Origin: Elusimicrobia bacterium GWA2_66_18
GTDB lineage: Bacteria > Elusimicrobiota > Elusimicrobia > UBA1565 > UBA9628
DNA: 64,000 nt
Direction: 5' to 3'
Assembly (NCBI GenBank): GCA_001799675.1
Contig: MGTX01000004.1
Location: forward strand, 1-64,000
Shown here: positions 57,708-64,000 of the stretch, in pieces
Position numbering within the stretch: position 1 is the first letter of the stretch
How the letters are laid out: each line of letters starts with the position of its first letter
Position numbers and translations under genes: made by a program
The notes under the pieces: generated by a model
The model's database searches: none
What the model saw: only the letters and a program-made list of their open reading frames with translations
Told to the model about the DNA's origin: nothing

Positions 57708-59303
57708 ATGGAAAAAGAAACGACCAAGAAGGCCAAGGCGCCCCGGCCCGCGGCGCCGAGCATCCAGAAGATGCGCGCGGCCGTGGAGAAGGCCATGGCG
57801 GGAGGAGGCCCGGTGCGCGTAGAGGCGCAGAAATCGCGCGGGAAGTTCACGGCCCGAGAACGCATACACTACCTCCTCGACGAGGGCAGCTTTCAGGAGC
57901 TCGACCTCCTCGTCTCCACCCGCGCGACCGACTTCGGCCTTAAGGACAAGGATATCCCAGGCGACGGCGTCATCACCGGCTTCGGTCAGGTCAATGGGAG
58001 AGAAGTCTGCGTGTACGCTCAGGACTTCACCGTGCTCGGAGGCTCGCTGGGTCGGGCCCATGCCCGGAAGATCTGCAAGATCATGGACCTGGCCCACGAG
58101 AACCGCGTGCCCGTGATCGGTCTCCTGGACTCCGGCGGAGCCCGCATCCAGGAGGGTGTCGATAGCCTCGACGGCTACGCGGAGATCTTCTACCGCAACG
58201 TGCGGTCCTCCGGCGTCATCCCCCAGATCTCCGTCATCCTCGGTCCCTGCGCAGGCGGCGCCGTGTACTCTCCGGCCTTGACCGACTTCGTCTTCATGGT
58301 CGAGGGCATCAGCCAGATGTTCGTGACCGGCCCCGACGTGGTCAAGTCCGCGACCGGTGAGGAGGTCACCTTCGACGGTCTGGGCGGCAGCGAGGCCCAC
58401 TCCTCCAAGTCGGGCGTCTGCCACTTTGTGGCCAAGTCCGAGCCGGACTGCTTCCGCCAGGTGCGCGAGCTGCTCTCCTACCTGCCCCAGAACCGCTGGG
58501 AGAAACCTCCCCGCGTGGCCAACCCGGACCCGGTGCGGCGCCAGGTCCCTCTGCTCGAGAAGATGTGCGACCTGGACCCGCGCCGCCCCTACCGCATGCA
58601 CCACATCATCTGGCAGATCGCCGATGAACACAAGTTCTATGAAGTGCAGGCCGCCTACGCAAAGAACATCGTCACCGGTTTCTGCCGCATGGGCGGCGAG
58701 GTGGTGGGAGTGGTCGCCAACAACCCCGCGCACCTGGCGGGGGCCCTCGACATCAACGCCTCGGACAAGGCCGCGCGCTTCATCCGGATGCTCAACGCCT
58801 TCAACATCCCGGTGTTGACGCTGGTCGACGTCCCGGGCTACTGGCCGGGCGTCCAGCAGGAGCACGGGGGCATCATCCGGCACGGCGCCAAGATCCTGTA
58901 CGCCTACACCGAGGCCACGATCCCCAAGGTCACCGTGATTTTAAGGAAGGCCTACGGCGGCGCCTACATCGCCATGAGTTCCAAGCATATGCGGGGGGAT
59001 TTCAACTTCGCCCTGCCCTGCGCGGAGATCGCGGTCATGGGACCGGCCGGCGCTATCGAGATCCTCTACTCGCGCGAGCTCGCGGCCTGCAAGACCGATG
59101 ACGACAAGGCGAAGCTGAGGACCACGCTCGCCTGCGAATACGCGGCCAAGTTCGCCTCGCCTTACCAGACCGCCTCCACCGGCTCCATCGACGAGGTCAT
59201 CGAGCCCTCGCTGATGCGCTACAAGGTGGTTCGCGCCCTGCGCTTCCTCAAAGACAAGCGCGTGCCGGGCACGCAGGAGAACAGGGGGAACATCCCGCTC
59301 TGA
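57708..59303 (+). CDS. Acyl-CoA carboxylase carboxyltransferase (PccB/AccD-like beta subunit)
   Basis: 531 aa with both crotonase-like halves. The N half has GDGVITGFGQVNGREVCVYA, LLDSGGARIQEGVDSLDGYA and GPCAGGAVYSPALTDF. The C half has GFCRMGGEVVGVVANNPAHL, VDVPGYWPGVQQEHGGIIRH and ILRKAYGGAYIAMSSKHMRG. It transfers CO2 from biotin to propionyl-, acetyl- or related acyl-CoA. The residue after KAYGGAY is Ile; in propionyl-CoA-specific PccB of Streptomyces this position is Asp, so the substrate range may be broader. The biotinylated subunit and carboxylase are not in the window. A decarboxylase role is also possible in anaerobes. Confidence 0.92.
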   Translation: MEKETTKKAKAPRPAAPSIQKMRAAVEKAMAGGGPVRVEAQKSRGKFTARERIHYLLDEGSFQELDLLVSTRATDFGLKDKDIPGDGVITGFGQVNGREVCVYAQDFTVLGGSLGRAHARKICKIMDLAHENRVPVIGLLDSGGARIQEGVDSLDGYAEIFYRNVRSSGVIPQISVILGPCAGGAVYSPALTDFVFMVEGISQMFVTGPDVVKSATGEEVTFDGLGGSEAHSSKSGVCHFVAKSEPDCFRQVRELLSYLPQNRWEKPPRVANPDPVRRQVPLLEKMCDLDPRRPYRMHHIIWQIADEHKFYEVQAAYAKNIVTGFCRMGGEVVGVVANNPAHLAGALDINASDKAARFIRMLNAFNIPVLTLVDVPGYWPGVQQEHGGIIRHGAKILYAYTEATIPKVTVILRKAYGGAYIAMSSKHMRGDFNFALPCAEIAVMGPAGAIEILYSRELAACKTDDDKAKLRTTLACEYAAKFASPYQTASTGSIDEVIEPSLMRYKVVRALRFLKDKRVPGTQENRGNIPL

Positions 59304-59309
59304 ATTTAG

Positions 59310-59315
59310 TAGACT
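59310..59315 (+). promoter_or_regulatory. -10-like box (TAGACT) 7 nt before the response regulator
   Basis: TAGACT, CCGCCCA, ATG at 59323. Weaker than the other boxes of this layout. Confidence 0.35.
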
Positions 59316-59322
59316 CCGCCCA

Positions 59323-60009
59323 ATGATTAAAGCTCAGATTCTCGTGGTCGAGGATCAGAAGGCCACCTCGGACCTCATTCTTGATGTCCTCAATGCGGAA
59401 GACTACGACGCCCAGGCCGTGGATTCTCTGGCCAAGGCGCGCGCGCGCCTCAAGAAATCGCCCCCTGACATCCTGCTCCTGGACCGCAACCTGCCGGACG
59501 GCGACGGAGTGGACCTTTTGCTCGAGATCCGCTCCGACAAGAAGCTGGAAAGGATCCCCGTCATCATCCTCACCGCCAAGAAGGACGTGGCCGACAAGGT
59601 CGCGGGCCTGCACACCGGCGCCGACGACTACGTGGCCAAACCATTCAACACCGAGGAACTCGTCGCGCGCGTCGAGGCCCTTCTGCGCCGAGCAGGCAAG
59701 GGCGAGGGGCCGAAAATTTTGGAAGTGTCGGGCATCAAGCTCGATGGCGAGGCGCGCAAGGCCTGGGTCGGCGGCAAGGAGTCGCCTCTCTCCGCAAAGG
59801 AGTTCGACCTCCTCTGGTTCCTGATCTCCCGCAAGAACCACGTGCTGACGCGGGACTTTCTGCTCCAGCATGTCTGGGGCTACGACGCGGGGGTGGACCT
59901 GACCACCAAGGTCATCGATGTAACTCTCTCCCACCTCAAGCAGAAGCTGGGCCCCCCCGCCGAGAAGATCATCGCCGTGCGCGGCTTCGGCTACCGCTTC
60001 GACGCCTAA
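59323..60009 (+). CDS. OmpR/PhoB-family response regulator
   Basis: 228 aa. The receiver domain (residues 1-120) has ILVVEDQ for the acidic pocket, phospho-Asp in DILLLDRNLPDGDGVDLL, Thr in VIILTAKKD and Lys in DDYVAKPFNTEELVARV. The winged-helix output domain contains LSAKEFDLLWFLISRKNHVL and VDVTLSHLKQKLG. No sensor kinase is adjacent, so it is an orphan in this window. Targets are unknown. Confidence 0.94.
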   Translation: MIKAQILVVEDQKATSDLILDVLNAEDYDAQAVDSLAKARARLKKSPPDILLLDRNLPDGDGVDLLLEIRSDKKLERIPVIILTAKKDVADKVAGLHTGADDYVAKPFNTEELVARVEALLRRAGKGEGPKILEVSGIKLDGEARKAWVGGKESPLSAKEFDLLWFLISRKNHVLTRDFLLQHVWGYDAGVDLTTKVIDVTLSHLKQKLGPPAEKIIAVRGFGYRFDA

Positions 60010-60026
60010 GGAGTATTTTAACAGCG

Positions 60027-60509
60027 TCAGCGCGGCGGGATCTCGACCTCGAAGTCCAGTATGTCGCCAGCCTTGAGGCCGTGCCTTTTCGCCGCTCCCG
60101 CCGGAAGCTCCAGGACGTACTGGCCCCTGCCGCCCGCGCGCGCGACCTTGTCCTCGGGGGTGTCCACGGTCGATGCCTTCAGCCGCGGGGCGACCACGGT
60201 GACCTTCTTATCGGCCCCGATCCAGACGAGGTCGAGGCAGACCAGTGTGTTCTTCATCCAGAAGCCCACGTTCATCTCGGCGGGGAACACGAAGAGCATG
60301 CCGTAGTCCTTAGGAAGCTTCGTTCGGCACATGAGGCCGGTCTCGCGCGTCGCGGGACTGTCCACCACGTCGGCCTTGATGATCGCGCCGTCCGGGAAGG
60401 CCAAAACGATCTTCTTGGCCACGGCCTGGGGCTTGCAGACCGCCGCGGGACGCGCGCCAGCCGCGGCCAAGAGACTCAACGACAAGGCGAGGACGGGAAG
60501 GATAATCAT
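60027..60509 (-). CDS. DUF192 family periplasmic protein
   Basis: 160 aa with a signal peptide (VLALSLSLLAAAGARPAA). The DUF192 core is complete: DSPATRETGLMCRTKLPKDY, GMLFVFPAEMNVGFWMKNTL, CLDLVWIGADKKV and RAGGRGQYVLELPAGAAKRH. Function of the family is unknown. It overlaps the upstream glycosidase-like gene by 4 nt (ATGA). Confidence 0.9.
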   Translation of the reverse strand: MIILPVLALSLSLLAAAGARPAAVCKPQAVAKKIVLAFPDGAIIKADVVDSPATRETGLMCRTKLPKDYGMLFVFPAEMNVGFWMKNTLVCLDLVWIGADKKVTVVAPRLKASTVDTPEDKVARAGGRGQYVLELPAGAAKRHGLKAGDILDFEVEIPPR

Positions 60510-62059
60510 TTACTCTTCTCCGAAGCAGGCTTGGATTTGACGTAGCGGGAAATCTTGAGAGCCTCATCGGCCCAACCGCGCGTGCCCCAGGGACCGAGGC
60601 GGCCCCAGACGAGCCGGGACATGTCGTGAAAGAAGACGGCCCGCGCGGGGCCGTCGCCGTAGACGCCGTTCACGGCCAGACGCATCCGGCGGCCGAACTC
60701 GGCGGGGCCGGAGGGATCCTGCTGATGCAGGCCCCAGTCGAAGATGTCCCCCGGCACCACCTGCGCGTCGCCCCGGCGCAAATACGCGTGCCAATCATTC
60801 ATCATAATGTCGTATTGAGGCTTGTCCGCCTCGTAGAACATGAGGGCGTCATAGTCCGCCCCCGCGTCGTTCATCATGACCGGGTCCTGGCCGTGGTGCC
60901 AGCCCTTGTCCCAGGTGAGCGTGAAGGCCCAGAGCGGCTTATCCGTGTCGAGGCGCGTCTTAAGCTCCTTGACGATGAGCGCCGCACGGCGGGCGCGCCA
61001 CCACTGCCAGGACTCCACAAACGGCATATCCCGGCGCATGATTTTCTTCCGTGCCAACCAAGTCATCCGCTCTTCGCGGGTGAGGTTCAGCCATTCCGAC
61101 GGAACCCGGACTCCGGGCATCTCGGCGATGAAATCATCGACCAGTTCATAACCGCCCAGGGCGTTGCGTATGTAATCGACGCCGATGAAGTCGACGTCGG
61201 GGTTCTTGACGAACGGCTTAAGAAACTCGACCACGTCGTCGAGCCGTTTGCGCTCGCGGATGGAGATCGCCCTCGTGGCTACCGACCTCCCATCCTTGAT
61301 CTCCACACCGTATTCGTAGCCCGGCACCCTGTTCTTCTCCGACATGGTCAGGGAATACATGACGTACACGCCGAACATGAGCCCGCGGCGATGACATTCC
61401 TTGGCCACGTCCGGCAAGAGCTTGAGGTTGGTGTCCACCCAGACCTGCCCGTCCTTGAGCCCCGGCGTCTGGCCGCCGAGCACCCAGACAGCGTCCGCGC
61501 CCACCTCCCGGGCCCAGTCAAGCAGGCCGCGCCAATCCTGCTCGGTCCCATCCGGCGCCTTGACGCGCATCGTCGCCAGGGACATCACGCTCTCGAGCGT
61601 CGCGACCACGAACCCATCCCGGGGCAAGGGATGAGGCTTACGGCGCGCGATCCGGAAGGAGGCCGGGCGCAGGCGTTCCTTAAGGTCCGGACGGCCGAGC
61701 AGCGCCAGACGGTACTCGTCCGTGGGCGCGTTCCACGGCACGGGCCAGCGCCCGGTCCACACTCCCGTTGCCCGGCGGTGCAGGGCCGTCTCGCGCACGC
61801 CGCCGACGGTCGTGACCGTCTCTGTGCCGCGGACAACCTCAACGCGGGGAGGGGCGGACTGGAACTCCCGGTCTAGATCGATATCGCGGAAGGTCAGCGT
61901 CAGTTCCGCCAGGTCGTAATGCAGGAGTTCAGCGGCGCCCGCCTCGAGACGCACAACGCGGTTGGTCTCGAACAACCACCAGTAGCGGCCCAGGAAGACG
62001 GCGGCGTAGAACGCGGCGACCGCAAGGAGGAGCAGGACGTCGTGTCGGGTGCGTTTCAC
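60506..62059 (-). CDS. Membrane-anchored protein with putative TIM-barrel glycosidase domain
   Basis: 517 aa from a GTG at 62059. One N-terminal TM (DVLLLLAVAAFYAAVFLGRY) is followed by a beta domain (residues 30-150), then a barrel-like region: VGADAVWVLGGQTPGLKDGQ, ECHRRGLMFGVYVMYSLTMS, DVDFIGVDYIRNALGGYELV, and LWAFTLTWDKGWHHGQDPVM. Alternating strands and helices with acidic residues after strands (IGVDYIR, AGADYDALMFYEAD) resemble glycoside-hydrolase-like proteins, but I cannot assign a family. The protein would act on the periplasmic side. A TATAAT box ends 9 nt before the GTG. Confidence 0.68.
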   Translation of the reverse strand: MKRTRHDVLLLLAVAAFYAAVFLGRYWWLFETNRVVRLEAGAAELLHYDLAELTLTFRDIDLDREFQSAPPRVEVVRGTETVTTVGGVRETALHRRATGVWTGRWPVPWNAPTDEYRLALLGRPDLKERLRPASFRIARRKPHPLPRDGFVVATLESVMSLATMRVKAPDGTEQDWRGLLDWAREVGADAVWVLGGQTPGLKDGQVWVDTNLKLLPDVAKECHRRGLMFGVYVMYSLTMSEKNRVPGYEYGVEIKDGRSVATRAISIRERKRLDDVVEFLKPFVKNPDVDFIGVDYIRNALGGYELVDDFIAEMPGVRVPSEWLNLTREERMTWLARKKIMRRDMPFVESWQWWRARRAALIVKELKTRLDTDKPLWAFTLTWDKGWHHGQDPVMMNDAGADYDALMFYEADKPQYDIMMNDWHAYLRRGDAQVVPGDIFDWGLHQQDPSGPAEFGRRMRLAVNGVYGDGPARAVFFHDMSRLVWGRLGPWGTRGWADEALKISRYVKSKPASEKSK

Positions 62060-62068
62060 CGAGGGAAC

Positions 62069-62074
62069 ATTATA
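62069..62074 (-). promoter_or_regulatory. -10 box (TATAAT) 9 nt before the GTG at 62059
   Basis: Minus-strand TATAAT, GTTCCCTCG, GTG: the leaderless layout again. Confidence 0.5.
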
Positions 62075-62159
62075 CCCCAGTTGATCCGAGGAGGAATGCG
62101 TCGGGGGGATATTTTGATATACTGCGATTTCTAAATCACTCTCGGGAGGGCATCGAGAC

Positions 62160-62393
62160 ATGGTGACTGGACTCGTGCTGGTGCGTCTGATGGCGGGCAA
62201 AGAAAAGGTGGCGCTCGCTCGGATCAAGGAGATCAAGGGCGTCTCGCACGTCACCGCCGTGTTCGGCCGCTGGGACCTCGTGCTCGACATCGAGACAGAG
62301 GACGTCGCGACCCTTTCGAACGTCATCGTGCGCGACATCCGCGCCGCCCCCGGAGTGCTCTCCACCGAGAGCCTGGTCACGACCTCCATCTAG
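62160..62393 (+). CDS. Stand-alone Lrp/AsnC effector-binding (RAM) domain protein
   Basis: 77 aa. The whole protein is one alpha-beta RAM domain (LVLVRLMAGKEKVALARIKE, then GVSHVTAVFGRWDLVLDIET, and AAPGVLSTESLV) without the usual HTH. Such stand-alone domains bind amino acids and can heteromerise with Lrp-type regulators. It has a good GGGAGGG ribosome site, TATACT further up, and overlaps by 1 nt the peptide-transport ATPase gene. Sensing of imported peptides or amino acids is a reasonable guess. Confidence 0.88.
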   Translation: MVTGLVLVRLMAGKEKVALARIKEIKGVSHVTAVFGRWDLVLDIETEDVATLSNVIVRDIRAAPGVLSTESLVTTSI

Positions 62394-63409
62394 TGGAGCC
62401 CGTCCTCTCCGTCCGGGGCCTGCGGACGCACTTCGTCACGCCCGAACGGACCGTACAGGCAGTCGACGGCCTCACCTACGACCTTCACCCCGGCAAGACC
62501 CTTGCCGTCGTGGGCGAGTCGGGCTCGGGCAAGAGCGTTCACGCCCTGTCCATCCTGCGCCTGTTGCCGCAGCCCCCGGCGAAGGTCATGGCGGGAGAGA
62601 TCCTCTTCCGCGGCCGGGACCTCCTGAAGATGCCCCCGGAGGAGATGAGGGGCATCCGCGGAGACCGCATCGCGATGATCTTCCAGGAGCCGATGACGAG
62701 CCTCAACCCCGTGCTCCGAGTCGGCGAGCAGATCGCCGAGGCGATCATCCTCCATCAGAAGGTCTCTAAGGAAAAGGCTTGGGCCAAAGCCGCCGACCTC
62801 CTGGGCAAGGTCGGCATTCCGCACCCCGAGGAACGGGTGCACGACTACCCGCACCAGTTCTCCGGCGGCATGCGCCAGCGGGCCATGATCGCCATCGCCC
62901 TCTCCTGCGAGCCCGACGTGCTCATCGCCGATGAACCCACCACCGCGCTCGACGTGACGATCCAGGCGCAGATCCTGGAATTGATGAAGGACCTCCAGCG
63001 CGAGTACCGAATGGCCATCATCCTCATCACGCACAACATCGGCGTGGTGGCCGAAATGGCCGACGAAGTGGTGGTCATGTACGCCGGCCGCCCGGTCGAG
63101 AACGCGGCGGTGGGCGACCTTTTCAAGGACCCGCGGCATCCCTACACCAAGGGCCTGCTCGCCTCGGTCCCGTCCATCTACGAACGCAAGGAACGTCTCG
63201 CCGCCATCCCCGGCCAACCCCCGGACCTGGGCGACGGCTTCACCGGTTGTCCTTTCGCGCCCCGCTGCCCCGTCGTCATGGAGCGCTGCAGCACGCAGGA
63301 CCCGCCCCAGTTCCACCTCAAGGGCGGGCGCATGACCAACTGCTGGAATGCGGAAGACGAATCCGAGGAGCGTTCGCACCGCTTCGAGACGTCGCGGGGA
63401 GACCGATGA
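62393..63409 (+). CDS. Oligopeptide/dipeptide ABC transporter ATPase (OppD/DppD)
   Basis: 338 aa from a GTG. Walker [18 protein letters not shown], the Q-loop segment [20 protein letters not shown], signature [16 protein letters not shown] and Walker [21 protein letters not shown]. The C-terminal oligopeptide-transporter extension has [12 protein letters not shown], whose Cys residues in some homologues bind an iron-sulfur cluster. Partner ATPase OppF follows with ATGA overlap. Permease and binding protein must lie beyond the window. Confidence 0.95.
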   Translation: MEPVLSVRGLRTHFVTPERTVQAVDGLTYDLHPGKTLAVVGESGSGKSVHALSILRLLPQPPAKVMAGEILFRGRDLLKMPPEEMRGIRGDRIAMIFQEPMTSLNPVLRVGEQIAEAIILHQKVSKEKAWAKAADLLGKVGIPHPEERVHDYPHQFSGGMRQRAMIAIALSCEPDVLIADEPTTALDVTIQAQILELMKDLQREYRMAIILITHNIGVVAEMADEVVVMYAGRPVENAAVGDLFKDPRHPYTKGLLASVPSIYERKERLAAIPGQPPDLGDGFTGCPFAPRCPVVMERCSTQDPPQFHLKGGRMTNCWNAEDESEERSHRFETSRGDR

Positions 63410-64000
63410 ACGATCGACCCATCCTGGAGGTCAAGGCCCTGCGCAAGCGATTCCTCGCCTCGAAGGGACTCTTCGGCGCGAAGACGGAGATCAAAGCCGT
63501 GGACGGCGTCTCCTTCTCCGTCATGCCCCGGGAGAGCTTCGCCGTGGTCGGCGAGTCGGGCTGCGGCAAGACGACGCTCGGCAAGCTCGTGCTGGCCCTA
63601 GAGGAGCCCACCTCGGGCCAAGTCTTTTTCGACGGCGTAGACATGTCCGCCCTGACAGGCCGCGCCCTGCGCAAGCTGCGCAGACGCATCCAGGTCATCT
63701 TCCAGGACCCCTATTCGAGCCTCAACCCCCGCATGACGGTCGAGTCCATCATCACCGAGCCCTGGATCATCCACGACATGCACAAAGATCCGGCAGCGCG
63801 AGCCAAGAAGCTCGCCAAACTCCTGGACGACTGCGGCATCGCCAAGACCTTCCTGACGCGACACCCTCACGAGTTTTCCGGCGGCCAGCGCCAGCGCGTA
63901 GGCATCGCGCGCGCCCTGGCCCTCGACCCCGAACTGGTGGTGGCCGACGAACCCGTCTCCGCGCTCGATGTTTCCATCCAAGCGCAGATCTTGAATCTCC
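63406..64000 (+). CDS. Oligopeptide/dipeptide ABC transporter ATPase (OppF/DppF), partial
   Basis: The ATG at 63406 overlaps the OppD stop (ATGA). 198 residues are visible before the window ends. Walker [19 protein letters not shown]-loop [20 protein letters not shown], signature [20 protein letters not shown] and Walker [21 protein letters not shown] are all intact. It forms the ATPase heterodimer with OppD. Confidence 0.95.
   Translation, partial: MNDRPILEVKALRKRFLASKGLFGAKTEIKAVDGVSFSVMPRESFAVVGESGCGKTTLGKLVLALEEPTSGQVFFDGVDMSALTGRALRKLRRRIQVIFQDPYSSLNPRMTVESIITEPWIIHDMHKDPAARAKKLAKLLDDCGIAKTFLTRHPHEFSGGQRQRVGIARALALDPELVVADEPVSALDVSIQAQILNL

Overview
The window (high G+C, roughly two thirds by eye) comes from a diderm bacterium. 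It carries lipopolysaccharide-type GT9 glycosyltransferases, TolC/RND efflux, an MtrA/MtrB porin-cytochrome pair and a PorV-like outer-membrane protein. The gene repertoire and style (PorV family, small secreted proteins, many start codons placed 6-9 nt after a TATAAT-like box) fit a free-living Elusimicrobiota-type lineage, but no rRNA is present and this taxonomic call is inference.

Layout. 1-4.0 kb: the N-terminus of a membrane sensor (cut by the window edge), two convergent GT9 glycosyltransferases and a DUF5009-type membrane acyltransferase. 4.0-14.5 kb: one minus-strand efflux operon with start/stop overlaps, TetR - TolC - RND pump - MFS/TolC fusion - membrane-fusion protein - MacB, with a palindromic TetR operator in front. 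14.5-25.9 kb: accessory DNA with small membrane proteins, a decayed secreted-protein gene, a foreign-looking radical SAM gene, a secreted aspartyl-protease/transglutaminase pair, a FIST-DUF3047 chimera, a peptide transporter, an IS30 element inserted into the last codons of a zinc-ribbon membrane protein gene, an XRE regulator and an orphan CopG-type antitoxin.

25.9-30.2 kb is an osmotic/sodium module: a DUF1646 transporter and a HAMP-sensor/trehalose-6-phosphate synthase fusion with its phosphatase. Each of the two transcription units is preceded by a copy of the same structured RNA, whose stems covary; it looks like the DUF1646-motif (Na+) riboswitch. 30.3-33.5 kb: tRNA-His, an Fnr-like regulator, a perfect Fnr-type palindrome, a 69-aa probably exported peptide with three AQFQPCVWPNKC repeats, and a secreted M2 metallopeptidase. 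33.5-41 kb: nucleoside salvage (upp, pdp, punA), a frameshifted membrane alpha/beta-hydrolase gene behind a transcription-attenuator leader, and split transketolase.

41-50 kb is a minus-strand housekeeping run (PTS EIIA, APC permease, def, fmt, PASTA protein, rpe, rpsP, khpA, trmD, rplS, rnhB, yraN, tatC) in which rimM is missing between khpA and trmD, and a kinase-less PASTA protein occupies the place that PrkC holds in other bacteria. 50-64 kb: hemD, an inositol-phosphatase, decaheme MtrA plus MtrB for electron transfer across the outer membrane, PorV, a phosphopantetheinyl transferase, an acyl-CoA carboxyltransferase, a response regulator and the first part of an Opp/Dpp peptide ABC operon.

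The most promising items for new biology are the CX5C repeat peptide with its Fnr box, the twin riboswitches, the uncharacterised attenuator at 39.0-39.14 kb, the MFS-TolC fusion and the apparent prevalence of leaderless transcription.
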